A stretch of DNA of 61,948 nucleotides from Treponema sp. (GCA_031256195.1 JAIRRB010000030.1:1-61948); one strand, 5' to 3'. Counted from the stretch's first letter, positions 19,871 to 29,352 are shown. Notes: generated from the letters alone by a model not told the origin. Numbers and translations: made by a program.

Positions 19871-21274
19871 GTGTCACTCATGGCCGCGTTTATTGAACCA
19901 AAACTGCTGAAAGGCTTCAGGGACTTTTTGCCCCCGGCGGAGATGATTCGCCGTCATTTAACCGAAAAAATTGAGGCGTCGTTTCGTTCTTTCGGTTTTG
20001 TACCCATTGATACCCCCGCCCTTGAATACGCGGAGATTCTGTTGGGTAAGGGCGGCGGCGAAACGGAAAAACAGATTTACCGTTTCAAAGATAACGGTGA
20101 GCGCGATGTGGCCCTCCGCTTTGACCTGACCGTTCCTTTTGCCCGCTTTGTCGCTTTGCATCAGGCTGAACTTACCTTTCCCCTCAAACGCTACCATATC
20201 GGCAAGGTGTGGCGGGGGGAAAATGCCCAGCGGGGGCGTTACCGGGAATTTACCCAGTGCGATTTTGACATTATCGGGAGCGACAGCCCTGCCGCCGATT
20301 TTGAGATTATCCTGATGATCCGCGCCGTCCTGCTGAATTTGGGGGCCGGCGTCAGCATACGGATCAACCACCGGGGCTTGTTCAACCGGTTTCTTGCCCA
20401 TATCGGGCAGCGGGAAAAATCCGTCGAGGTACTGCGTACGGTCGATAAAATTGCCAAAACGGGTCATGACGAAACAGCCGCCGCCCTTGCCGCAATTACC
20501 GGGGACGCACATGCCCGCAAGATACTTGATTTTACCGCCGCTGTTTCCGGCGAAAATTTTGAAGAGACCTTGAATCGCATAACGGAACTGTCCGGCGGGC
20601 CTTCCTCCGAATCGGAACGACTCCGCCTGATCAGGCGCTTTATGAACGATACTGTTTCCGGTGGTAACAGCGCGGAAGGCGGCGATTTTATTCTGGACCC
20701 GTCAATTACCCGCGGGCTTGATTATTATACCGGCGTGGTGTTTGAAACCTTCCTCACCGAACTTCCCGATATTGGCTCAATCTGTTCCGGCGGACGCTAC
20801 GACAACCTCGCCGGCCTGTATTCAAAAAATACCGCAATCAGCGGTGTCGGTTCGTCCATCGGCCTTGACCGGATGATAGCCGCTCTGGAAAACCTCAACA
20901 AACTGCCCGCCGCCGCCTCTTATGCCGCCGCCGCGATTGCCTGCCTTAAACCGGAGGACTCCGGGCTGTATCAGGCATTGGCCCAACAATTCCGGCAACA
21001 GGGCGTCCCCTGCGAAGTGTTTCTTGAAGCATCATCCGCAGGAACATCATCCGCAGAATCAGCGCATCCTGCGGACGCAGCCGATCCCATCAGCGGTAAA
21101 CAGTTGGTAAAACAGTTTGTCCTTGCCGAAAAAAAAGGCCTGCGCTGGATGATTATTCCCGGCGCTGAGCCCCTGCATGATTCCCTGACCCTGCGGGACC
21201 TTGCCGGACGGCAAAACCGCGAAGGACTTTCCTGCACAGAAGCGGTGCAAATAATACAAAGAGGTGTCTTATGA
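19871..21274 (+). CDS. hisS: Histidyl-tRNA synthetase
   Basis: KGFRDFLPPAEMIRRH, LRFDLTVPFARFVA, QRGRYREFTQCDFDIIGSDS, GLDYYTGVVFET, SGGRYDNLAGLY. Confidence 0.95.
   Translation: MSLMAAFIEPKLLKGFRDFLPPAEMIRRHLTEKIEASFRSFGFVPIDTPALEYAEILLGKGGGETEKQIYRFKDNGERDVALRFDLTVPFARFVALHQAELTFPLKRYHIGKVWRGENAQRGRYREFTQCDFDIIGSDSPAADFEIILMIRAVLLNLGAGVSIRINHRGLFNRFLAHIGQREKSVEVLRTVDKIAKTGHDETAAALAAITGDAHARKILDFTAAVSGENFEETLNRITELSGGPSSESERLRLIRRFMNDTVSGGNSAEGGDFILDPSITRGLDYYTGVVFETFLTELPDIGSICSGGRYDNLAGLYSKNTAISGVGSSIGLDRMIAALENLNKLPAAASYAAAAIACLKPEDSGLYQALAQQFRQQGVPCEVFLEASSAGTSSAESAHPADAADPISGKQLVKQFVLAEKKGLRWMIIPGAEPLHDSLTLRDLAGRQNREGLSCTEAVQIIQRGVL
21029..21082. repeat. 15-bp-period in-frame repeats within hisS
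   Basis: gcatcatccgcagga / acatcatccgcagaa / tcagcgcatcctgcgga; TCCGCAGGA and its exact reverse complement TCCTGCGGA both present. Confidence 0.6.
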
Positions 21275-22062
21275 AAATCGGCGTACAGTTGTACACATTG
21301 CGGAACTATACCCAAAACCCACAGGATATTGAAGCGACACTGCGCAAGGTCAAGGCAATGGGATTTGATATGGTTCAGATTTCGGGTCTTGGTTCCTGCG
21401 ATATTGACCAACTCGCCGGCTGGACTCAGGAACTGGGACTGGAAGTCTGCGGAACCCATAGCCCCTGGGACCGCATAGCGGAACCGGCGGAACTGAAAAA
21501 ACTGATTGAGGAACATAAAAAGCTTAAGTGTTTCGATATTGGCATGGGAATAAAACCAGGTATTTTCCCCGACAGTTATGAGGGTTATACCAGTTTCATC
21601 AAAAAGCTCAATACTATTTGCGCAATGGTCAGGGACAACGGGCTGACATTCGGCTATCATAATCATGATTTGGAATTTCAAAAATTTAACGGTCAGCGGG
21701 CCATTGACCGGCTTATCGAAGAATGTCCCGATTTATATTTTATTTTGGATGTTTTTTGGGTACAGGCCGGTGGCTCAAATCCTTCGGAATACCTTGACAA
21801 ATTAAAGGAGCGGATAAAGATAGTCCACCTTAAAGATTACCGGATGACAGGACGTACCCGCCAGTTTGCCGAAATTGGGGAAGGGAATCTGGACTGGAGC
21901 GACATTATTCCCCGCTGCGTACACAACGGCATACCCTATGCGGTCATTGAGCAGGACGGCGATTTTTTGGTTGACCCTTTTGAGAGTTTGGCTTTAAGCA
22001 AAAAATTTCTCACGGAAAACGGATATTGGACGCATAATGAGCAAGAATTACCTTTCGTGTGA
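21271..22062 (+). CDS. Sugar phosphate isomerase/epimerase (xylose isomerase-like TIM barrel)
   Basis: MKIGVQLYTLRNYTQNPQDIEATLRKVKAMGFDMVQISG; FGYHNHDLEFQKF; IKIVHLKDYRM; ATGA overlap with hisS. Confidence 0.92.
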   Translation: MKIGVQLYTLRNYTQNPQDIEATLRKVKAMGFDMVQISGLGSCDIDQLAGWTQELGLEVCGTHSPWDRIAEPAELKKLIEEHKKLKCFDIGMGIKPGIFPDSYEGYTSFIKKLNTICAMVRDNGLTFGYHNHDLEFQKFNGQRAIDRLIEECPDLYFILDVFWVQAGGSNPSEYLDKLKERIKIVHLKDYRMTGRTRQFAEIGEGNLDWSDIIPRCVHNGIPYAVIEQDGDFLVDPFESLALSKKFLTENGYWTHNEQELPFV

Positions 22063-22065
22063 CCG

Positions 22066-22485
22066 TTACATTCCCCGAAGCTGATTATCCAGCCGCGCCT
22101 TGTTTTCATTGTTGATCACACCCTTGTCTACGAGGATGCTGGTAAGCTCGGTGAGAAAATTTTTGAGGTGGCCGAAATGGTTCACTTTGATGGTTTCAAG
22201 TTCGCCCCTGAATCCATCCATTTCTGTTCTTAACCCATCCATTTCGGTCCGTAATTCACCTATTTCACCTTTGAGTTCACTGCGCAATTCAGCTATGTCT
22301 TCTTTGGTTGCCAGTTTTGCCAATAATTCATCAAGGAAATTCTGCTTAAATCCGTGTTTTATAAAATCCATGCCATGTTTGCTAAAACCTACAATAAAGA
22401 CAACACTTGCGGCAGCCATAAACAACACGGCAGCTATGGGAGGAAAACTATTCATAATGGCGCTCATAACATCCCAGCCGGTCAT
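22066..22485 (-). CDS. Membrane-anchored coiled-coil protein
   Basis: N-terminal hydrophobic segment followed by ELRSELKGEIGELRTEMDGLRTEMDGFRGELETIK heptads. Confidence 0.65.
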   Translation of the reverse strand: MTGWDVMSAIMNSFPPIAAVLFMAAASVVFIVGFSKHGMDFIKHGFKQNFLDELLAKLATKEDIAELRSELKGEIGELRTEMDGLRTEMDGFRGELETIKVNHFGHLKNFLTELTSILVDKGVINNENKARLDNQLRGM

Positions 22486-22660
22486 TCTTTATCTCCTCTG
22501 CTATTTTTAATAGTAACACATACCCTCATACCGTCAAGGGGACTTGCATTAATTCTTTTTCAAAATGCACGAATGCACTCATTTTACCCCTAATTCGCAC
22601 GATTTTGGCTTTCATTCGCAAGTTCAAAATGCGTCAGTTGAGAGACAGACACCACGCATT

Positions 22661-23113
22661 CTAGCTACTCCGGATAAAATTATTTATGTTTTCCTTAATT
22701 GTTTCCCAAAAAATATTTATTCCATTTATTAAATCTTCCATCCTTTCCCAGTCCAGTTGAAATCCGTAAGAGTGTCTGACAAAATGTCTAAATTTCAAAT
22801 ATTCTTCTAATTTTTTTTGCGATTCATCTGAAAAAATTTGTTTCCTGTTTTTATCAGATATAAATGCCCTGTCTAATAATTCCATATGCCATTTATTACC
22901 ATTGGGTAATTGACCATCATAATGTTTAAATATTAATACCAAAATATTTTCGATCCCATTATAGAATGAATGTAATACCATAGCACCAGCAGACATCTCA
23001 ATAAAATCAGGTGTCTTTAATTTATATAAATCAAATAATGGCTTACTGTCATTAAGTAATTTATCCATTTGAGAAATTTCAAATAACAATTTTGTTTTTA
23101 ATCCATTATCCAA
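22661..23113 (-). CDS. HEPN-domain protein, probable toxin of HEPN/MNT pair
   Basis: Contains RHFVRH (R-x4-H). TTG start at 23113 after GGGGAGG and overlapping MNT stop; track start 23218 is over-extended. Confidence 0.7.
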   Translation of the reverse strand: MDNGLKTKLLFEISQMDKLLNDSKPLFDLYKLKTPDFIEMSAGAMVLHSFYNGIENILVLIFKHYDGQLPNGNKWHMELLDRAFISDKNRKQIFSDESQKKLEEYLKFRHFVRHSYGFQLDWERMEDLINGINIFWETIKENINNFIRSS

Positions 23114-23426
23114 GTTCAACAACCTCCCCCAATGAATCAAGGAGAGCATAGAAGTCCCTGCGCAAATCAAAATCAACAAGATCAATCTTGTTTGATAATT
23201 CTTTATCCAGATAGGCATTTACCCTAAAAAATTTTCGTGGAGATAAACCCATTATGCCTATATCTATATCCGAATTTTGATGAATTTTGCCTGTAACCAT
23301 TGATCCGAACAGAAAAACAGCTTTACAGCCTTCATTTTTGAGCAGATTTGTGGCTTTTTTTATATCATCTTGATATTTTTCAGGAATTTTATTCAGTTCC
23401 ATACTTAACATTTTATCATAATTCAC
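23106..23426 (-). CDS. Minimal nucleotidyltransferase (MNT), probable antitoxin
   Basis: VFLFGSMVTGKIHQNSDIDIGIMG (GS-x9-DxD). Confidence 0.88.
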   Translation of the reverse strand: MNYDKMLSMELNKIPEKYQDDIKKATNLLKNEGCKAVFLFGSMVTGKIHQNSDIDIGIMGLSPRKFFRVNAYLDKELSNKIDLVDFDLRRDFYALLDSLGEVVELG

Positions 23427-23507
23427 TATTTTGTCAAAGAAACTCCACCACGGAGTCTTGGTACGAAAACCCTCCCTGCAATTCCATGGTGAATCTTTCT
23501 CATAAAA

Positions 23508-23536
23508 AAAGCCGCCGTCTTGCGGACAGCGGCTTT
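23508..23536. terminator. Terminator-like hairpin
   Basis: AAAGCCGC ... GCGGCTTT preceded by an A-run; between two minus-strand genes. Confidence 0.55.
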
Positions 23537-23614
23537 GAAACCATCCCCTAGCAGGAACCTGACCATTTTACTTTAGTAATCAGAAAACCTGCTAATAGCG
23601 ATATTTACTACTAG

Positions 23615-26410
23615 TTAAAACTTTTCCTCTAAAAAAGCATCAAGGTCTTGAAAATCTGTAGGATTTGTCGCATTAGCATTACCAACTGCTATACGGAAAT
23701 CACTAAATACAGCTGTAACTTGATTAGTACCGTATGAAACAAATAAACCTGCGTAACAGTCTTCACTAGCAACAAATACATTATTATGAGTTTCATTTGT
23801 CTGCCAAGTGACCCCATTATCAAGAGAAACAGTTACAACTCCATTATTTCCACTTCTGCTCAATTTTAAAAGAACAGGCAAACAAGTAACCCCACTTCCG
23901 CTTGTACCTGTCCAATAAGCAGTGCCAACACCAGAACTACCGGTAGCAGTACGCCTTTGTGGCAAAAGTGCAGGAGCGTTAGTTGTACCAGCAGGTGCTC
24001 TTACTCCAACTCCGCTGAATAATAAGGTATTATCTGTTGTAACACTTAAAGTATTACCAGACCCGGTAGTCTGGCTTTTCCGAACAGCAATAAGCCCCAT
24101 TCGTGCGTTATTACTATTACCTCCACCACTTGCTGTACTTAATTTTACTGTCATAGTAAAGTCACCTGCTGGTATAGGGAGATATACAAAATTAAATTCT
24201 TGATCAGTCTGAGTAATACCACCAGCAGTGGCGGTCATGGTAAGTTGGTTAGAGTTCCATGCCGTAGTTCCATTTGCGGTACCGGTTTTTACATTAAATA
24301 TCGGGTTAACTACTGGCGCGGTACTATTCACATTCACCGTAAAATTCTGGATTGTTGTGTAATGACCGGACTTTTCGGCGGTAACCGTAACAGTAGCGCT
24401 GCCTGCGGCTTTTGGTTCAATCTCTGCGGAGAATCCATCGCTGGACGGAGTTAAGTCAATAAAGGTTCCACCACTCGTAATTGCCCAGCTAACTGTGGCA
24501 TCAGCCGGGTCTACCGTTGCGGTGAGTGTAATGGGAGACGCATCCTCATCAATATCAATATTGCCGTTATTAGCGATTGTAGTGCTGCCTTCCTTAACAG
24601 TCAAAGAAACCGGACCGGAAACAACCGCTTCACCGACATACTCGATCTTGATGTAGGTGATGGTGATCCAGTTACCTTGGTCAAAACCATAACTGGTGGC
24701 AGCATTCGTATTTTGGGCATGAAGCATGATAAACGCGTTTTGCAATGCAGCCTTGTTCACGTTACTCGCAAAGGCCGTGGGATCAATAATAGCGTATAAC
24801 TCGCCTGCGGTTTTGGTAGAACCCTGTTTAACATTATCACTGCCTGCTGCCGCATTCGTTTCAATTACTATTGAATCGTCGGTTGAGGTTTTATTCCAGA
24901 TGAATTGGGCTACAGTGCTTCTTCCTACTGAAGATGTATTTCCAAGATTTGAGTTAGCGGCAGTGCCAGTATTGTTATTAATGGCAATTCGCAATTGGTA
25001 CCGGTTATTACCCGAATCATCATCCACGATATCGGCATACCCGACGGTTACTTTGACTTTCTTTTGGGACAGATCAAGTTGGCCGCCAAGATTTGTTGCC
25101 GCTGTATCACCTGTAGCAGTTGCCTGATTAGCCGATTGCCCAATAACAAAACGCGGACCGCCTGCATTGGTATACCCCCCTAACCTAAAGCCTTTATTCC
25201 CGGTATAGGAATTATAGGGAAGTTCTGTGCCATAGGAACGAAGGGTAATATTCGGATAAGCTGGAAGGCTTACACCGCCGCCGGCTGTGATGGGAAGACA
25301 CTTATCCCCAACGGCTCCGGGGGAACCGCCGGACACGGTAGAAATTGTTTTTCCCCACGCGGTAACCGCAGTTTCAAATGGATACGCGGCAAGGTCCCAT
25401 TCAAACAATATATTGGGGTCAACACCTTTCTGCGTTACCACCAGCGTAATTGTTTTATGCGCCGGGTCATCCGCTTCCGCCGCTTCAGCGTCTACCTTAA
25501 TGGTTGCTGTACCCTTTTTAAGTATGGTAACAACGCCGGTTGAACTATTAATCGTTACTACATCTGTTCCTGAGGTAACTTCCCATTCTTTTGATGTAAG
25601 AGTAACCGCCGCTCCGTCTACCTTTCCCGTTACAGAAAGGGTAAGGCTGGCATCATCAAAAATGGTAAGCGTGTCGCCATCCCATGTACCGGTACTGCCG
25701 GAAGTAACATCCAATAGCAACTGTCCGGCGGCTGAGGTAACCGAAACGTTCCTGGTTACCGCCTCGGCGGATGTGTAGCCGTTTTTGGATGCGGTAATGG
25801 TAATTACAGCATCCCCTTCCGCGATGCCGTTCACCTGTAACCCCAAAACTGTTGCAACAGTGGTTTTGTTGGATGCTAGCGTAACATTTGCGCCGGTAAC
25901 TGCCGCGCCTTTATCATCTTTAATCTCAAAGGTTAATGCTGCGTGTTCTCCTTCAATTATTTTAATGGTATCTTCCGTTGTTACTTCTTCGCCATCAACA
26001 AAAACTTTGCTGATTACCAGTTTGAGCACTTCAGCCTGAACGGTAACGGAAATTTCTTTACTGATAGCGCCATCTTTGTTTCCCGCATAGGCTTTGATTT
26101 TAGCTGATCCGATTTTTTTTGCGGTAATAGTGGTGGTCGCTCCGTCTTCATCGGAAATTCCTATTACATCAGCGCCGCTGGTAATCTCCCACCAGTAGTC
26201 CGTTGCCTTGCCGGCGCTGACGGTAAGATTTTCGGTGCCATTCAGTGCAAGTGTCAATGAAGTCAACTCAGCTCCGTGACTATCCTTAACAGCAATATTT
26301 TCGGGTTTGGCCTTTTGGGGGGGAGGATTCGGTTCCGAACACCCCATAAAAGCCGTAACTAAAACCGCGGCGGAGATAAAAATCACCAGCGTTTTAACGA
26401 AATTTTTCAT
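23615..26410 (-). CDS. Big2-repeat surface lipoprotein with beta-sandwich region shared with neighbouring lipoproteins
   Basis: MKNFVKTLVIFISAAVLVTAFMGCSEPN lipobox; several 'TWWEITSGxDVxxI...G.ATITAK..G.A.I' Big-like repeats; 'KVKVTVGYADIVDDDSGNNRYQLRIAINNNT...ITYIKIEYVGE' region. Confidence 0.8.
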   Translation of the reverse strand: MKNFVKTLVIFISAAVLVTAFMGCSEPNPPPQKAKPENIAVKDSHGAELTSLTLALNGTENLTVSAGKATDYWWEITSGADVIGISDEDGATTTITAKKIGSAKIKAYAGNKDGAISKEISVTVQAEVLKLVISKVFVDGEEVTTEDTIKIIEGEHAALTFEIKDDKGAAVTGANVTLASNKTTVATVLGLQVNGIAEGDAVITITASKNGYTSAEAVTRNVSVTSAAGQLLLDVTSGSTGTWDGDTLTIFDDASLTLSVTGKVDGAAVTLTSKEWEVTSGTDVVTINSSTGVVTILKKGTATIKVDAEAAEADDPAHKTITLVVTQKGVDPNILFEWDLAAYPFETAVTAWGKTISTVSGGSPGAVGDKCLPITAGGGVSLPAYPNITLRSYGTELPYNSYTGNKGFRLGGYTNAGGPRFVIGQSANQATATGDTAATNLGGQLDLSQKKVKVTVGYADIVDDDSGNNRYQLRIAINNNTGTAANSNLGNTSSVGRSTVAQFIWNKTSTDDSIVIETNAAAGSDNVKQGSTKTAGELYAIIDPTAFASNVNKAALQNAFIMLHAQNTNAATSYGFDQGNWITITYIKIEYVGEAVVSGPVSLTVKEGSTTIANNGNIDIDEDASPITLTATVDPADATVSWAITSGGTFIDLTPSSDGFSAEIEPKAAGSATVTVTAEKSGHYTTIQNFTVNVNSTAPVVNPIFNVKTGTANGTTAWNSNQLTMTATAGGITQTDQEFNFVYLPIPAGDFTMTVKLSTASGGGNSNNARMGLIAVRKSQTTGSGNTLSVTTDNTLLFSGVGVRAPAGTTNAPALLPQRRTATGSSGVGTAYWTGTSGSGVTCLPVLLKLSRSGNNGVVTVSLDNGVTWQTNETHNNVFVASEDCYAGLFVSYGTNQVTAVFSDFRIAVGNANATNPTDFQDLDAFLEEKF

Positions 26411-26439
26411 AATTTCCCTCCGTAACAGAAAAGATTTTT

Positions 26440-26455
26440 GTTCGTATATACGAAC
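26440..26455. promoter_or_regulatory. Perfect 16-bp palindrome GTTCGTATATACGAAC
   Basis: 30 bp upstream of the minus-strand start at 26410, in a divergent intergenic region. Confidence 0.65.
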
Positions 26456-26625
26456 ATTTTTTTACGCTTCATGTTATCTGAAAAATACCCCTGTCTTATG
26501 ATGATTAACAAAAAGCGTGTTATACCGAATAATATACCGCCGCATGGTTAAAAAGTCAACAATTTTTTAATTTTTTTTCTTGCATTTCAAATTTGTTCAT
26601 AGTACAATGATGGCGGGAAAAAAAT

Positions 26626-27741
26626 ATGCTGTTCAATCGTCCGCATATGCGAACAATTTTGGTATTCATGCTAGGGGCCGCCGCTGTCAGCGCCGCCCTG
26701 CTCTGCGCCGCCTGTCCGGTTCCCCCGAATAATGTGGTTACGTCGCCGGTGGAAGGCGTTGAAATTACTCAAAACAGGGAGCCGATACCGGATACGCATT
26801 CCATTCGCGGCGGTTTTGAAATCTGGGAGGGACAGTCGGTAGTTCTGGGGGCGTTACTGTCTCCCGCGGGGGTAACCGGGGGTATACACTGGCAAAGTTC
26901 CGGTCAGGGAATTGTGGAAATGAGCGGCTTTTCCGGGCCGGAAATCACCGTTACCGGCGCCAACGGCGGCAGAACTATCATCAGCGTTTTGGCCCGTAAC
27001 CGCCTGAACGAGGTATACGCCGAGGCGGAATGTACCATTGTTGTCATCCCCTATTCCTTTTTCAAATGGAGTTTCAGGGAAGACGGCTGGACGGATATGG
27101 CCGCCTGCGAGAATGTCTTTATCGGTAAAATCCGCGATACCATAGTCCGCAGCGGGGAAACGCCCATTCTCGCGAATGCGGAACGCGGCGGCCTCGTTCT
27201 GGAAGGGCCGGGAACGCTCATTATCGGTTCGGGAATGGCCACGGCGACCGGTTCCGCGTTTGACGCAGACCCGGTAAATGACAAGAACGGGGAATTCGAC
27301 TTTTTTGACGGCCCCGCTTATGAGTACATTGAAGGGCAGGAATATCTGAAAAAAACGCCCTGGCCGCTCTGGAAAAACCGCGTCAGGATTACCGTTGATT
27401 ATGAAATACTGGCAGGAAATCCGCAGTTACGGCTGCAGGTAAACAACAATACCCTCCAGCGGGACGCGGCTTCCGCCCTTAATAACTGGCTTGCCGCAGA
27501 ACTTGACACAGATTCCTCTTCGTCCGGTACACTGGTGGGAATTTTCTGCGGAAACGGCACGGCGGATTTTAATCCGCTTTTAACGCCGGTAAAAAAAGCG
27601 GGCATTAAAGATCAAAAGGGGAATACTATCGCTGACGATGCGGGAAAACTTAAAATGGTTTTGTCCCATTCATTTGTCTGCCTGGCCCTGCCGGAAGGAA
27701 AGGCGCTGATTCGCGGTATACGAATCGAAAGCGCCGATTGA
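26626..27741 (+). CDS. Ig-like surface lipoprotein with shared C-terminal domain
   Basis: MRTILVFMLGAAAVSAALLCAACP lipobox (start may be 26647); RVRITVDYEILAGNPQLRLQVNNNTL...SFVCLALPEGKALIRGIRIES. Confidence 0.8.
   Translation: MLFNRPHMRTILVFMLGAAAVSAALLCAACPVPPNNVVTSPVEGVEITQNREPIPDTHSIRGGFEIWEGQSVVLGALLSPAGVTGGIHWQSSGQGIVEMSGFSGPEITVTGANGGRTIISVLARNRLNEVYAEAECTIVVIPYSFFKWSFREDGWTDMAACENVFIGKIRDTIVRSGETPILANAERGGLVLEGPGTLIIGSGMATATGSAFDADPVNDKNGEFDFFDGPAYEYIEGQEYLKKTPWPLWKNRVRITVDYEILAGNPQLRLQVNNNTLQRDAASALNNWLAAELDTDSSSSGTLVGIFCGNGTADFNPLLTPVKKAGIKDQKGNTIADDAGKLKMVLSHSFVCLALPEGKALIRGIRIESAD
26639..26654. promoter_or_regulatory. Operator-like GTCCGCATATGCGAAC overlapping gene start
   Basis: One mismatch from the palindrome GTTCGCATATGCGAAC; same family as 26440 and 17773. 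Confidence 0.55.
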
Positions 27742-27750
27742 GAGGTAATC

Positions 27751-29352
27751 ATGAAAAAAATTGAGGCTGTTCCAAAACTTCAGTTTTTGGAACAGCCACC
27801 GATAAAAAATGTAGTTTTGTCGGACTGTAAGTCCGCGGCCATAGGCCGAAAAACTACTAAAACTTGTGACAAAACAACCGGTTTTGTCACAAGTTCAATT
27901 ATCTTAATTTTAATTCCGGTTTACTTGTTTCTTGCAGGATGCCCGCAGCTTGATCCGCTCGAAGCGGGAAAAGAAGAACTGGAAATCAGGGACAGCGGGA
28001 ATAATCCGGTAACAGCGCTTACGATTGATCCCGACACACTCTATACGGTTTCCGTGTATGATACGGGAAGGAAGCAGCCGGGGGCTTCATTTTCGTCCAC
28101 CAGCGGCGCGGTACAGGTTCAAAAAAGCGGTTCAAATTTTACCATTCAGGGGCTGCCCCGCGGCATGGGTATCGTAACGTTTAGTTCCGGGGGTAAAAGC
28201 GGAAAACTGCGAATTTTTGTCCGCAACTGGACGGAAGGCGAAGTGTACCGGCATCCTCTGTATGCGGATACGGCAAATTATCCCTTTGATAAAAATATTC
28301 CCTATAAAGCCAATATGGGCGATCCTTCATCAATACCGTCTGTTTATGGCGATAACTACCTTCGCCCCCCCCCCCTCGGTGTCCATAAGCCTCCGCCATA
28401 TACGCCCACCCGTTTGGCGGCATACCGTCTTATTACCGACAGCGGGTTTCATTACGAAGCCCCGGATGGGCTGTCCCGCCGCGTAACCAATCAATATCCC
28501 GATATGGTACACGCGGACGCGCCGCGGCAAATATTGGGCTGGCGCGAAGTTCACGACACGCCCCATATTATCATGGCAAAGGATAATGAATATTTTGCAG
28601 AGAAAGGAATCGGCGCTTTCGCCCTGAACAAAGAAGTTTTTAAATTTATCATACATTTTGAAAACGACGGCGATATGGTGGGCGGTTACGCCGACCGCCA
28701 GCGGCTGGAGCTGAAAACGATGGACGAAACCATTCCGCCCAATGCCGCAAACGATAATGACCGGATGTACAGTAACGGCGGCGGCGATACTTTTACCCAT
28801 CGCTGGAAATTCCGCCTGCCCGATGATTTTTATGTTTCCAGCGAATACACCCACATTCACCAGATAAAACCGGAAGGCGGCGATTCGGGGAATCCCACCT
28901 TTACCCTGACGGCCCGTAAATTGCGCACCGGACGGGAAGTATTGCAGCTTATCTACCGGGGGCCGATACGCGCCAACGGCGACCCTTCGGTAAACTGGTA
29001 TCCCGGTCAGGTAGACCTTGCCCCATTCAAGGGAGAGTGGATACACGCGGAAGAAACGGTCACTTATGACAATCCGGGCGCATATCGAATCAGGCTGGTT
29101 CGTATCAGGGACATGAAAGTCCTGCTGGAGTACATTTATTCACCTGAACAATATGAGGAGGTAGACCCGTTTACCATGTTCAGAAAGGGGAATTCGTATA
29201 TCCGCCCCAAATTTGGCTTTTACCGGCGTATTCTGCACATGACGCCTTTTGGGCTTCCCGATATGGATGATCCGGTAACGGAATTCCGGGCGGAGGGTAA
29301 TGAAATCGTTGTGCTGTATGCCGACATCGAAATGGACAAGTTGAAACGATAA
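27751..29352 (+). CDS. Lyase-like lipoprotein, candidate polysaccharide lyase
   Basis: FTHRWKFRLPDDFYVSSEYTHIHQIKPEGGDSGNPTFTLTARK; signal peptide MKKI-[45 codons]-IILILIPVYLFLAGC interrupted by a repeat element. Confidence 0.7.
   Translation: MKKIEAVPKLQFLEQPPIKNVVLSDCKSAAIGRKTTKTCDKTTGFVTSSIILILIPVYLFLAGCPQLDPLEAGKEELEIRDSGNNPVTALTIDPDTLYTVSVYDTGRKQPGASFSSTSGAVQVQKSGSNFTIQGLPRGMGIVTFSSGGKSGKLRIFVRNWTEGEVYRHPLYADTANYPFDKNIPYKANMGDPSSIPSVYGDNYLRPPPLGVHKPPPYTPTRLAAYRLITDSGFHYEAPDGLSRRVTNQYPDMVHADAPRQILGWREVHDTPHIIMAKDNEYFAEKGIGAFALNKEVFKFIIHFENDGDMVGGYADRQRLELKTMDETIPPNAANDNDRMYSNGGGDTFTHRWKFRLPDDFYVSSEYTHIHQIKPEGGDSGNPTFTLTARKLRTGREVLQLIYRGPIRANGDPSVNWYPGQVDLAPFKGEWIHAEETVTYDNPGAYRIRLVRIRDMKVLLEYIYSPEQYEEVDPFTMFRKGNSYIRPKFGFYRRILHMTPFGLPDMDDPVTEFRAEGNEIVVLYADIEMDKLKR
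27759..27900. repeat. Three-hairpin palindromic element, copy 1, inside a CDS and flanked by AATT
   Basis: Stems at 27765-27797, 27811-27857 and 27861-27895 (AACTTGTGACAAAAC/GTTTTGTCACAAGTT). Confidence 0.75.

Noticed and set aside
20971-21681. 236-aa minus-strand ORF spanning hisS and the isomerase gene
   Set aside because: Covers two confidently identified plus-strand genes.
22210-22275. Possible CRISPR-like short repeats
   Set aside because: 21-bp in-frame coiled-coil heptad repeats without spacers; no cas genes in the window.
28330-29046. 238-aa minus-strand ORF opposite the lyase-like gene
   Set aside because: Antisense to a conserved protein with a clear paralogue; no family features.
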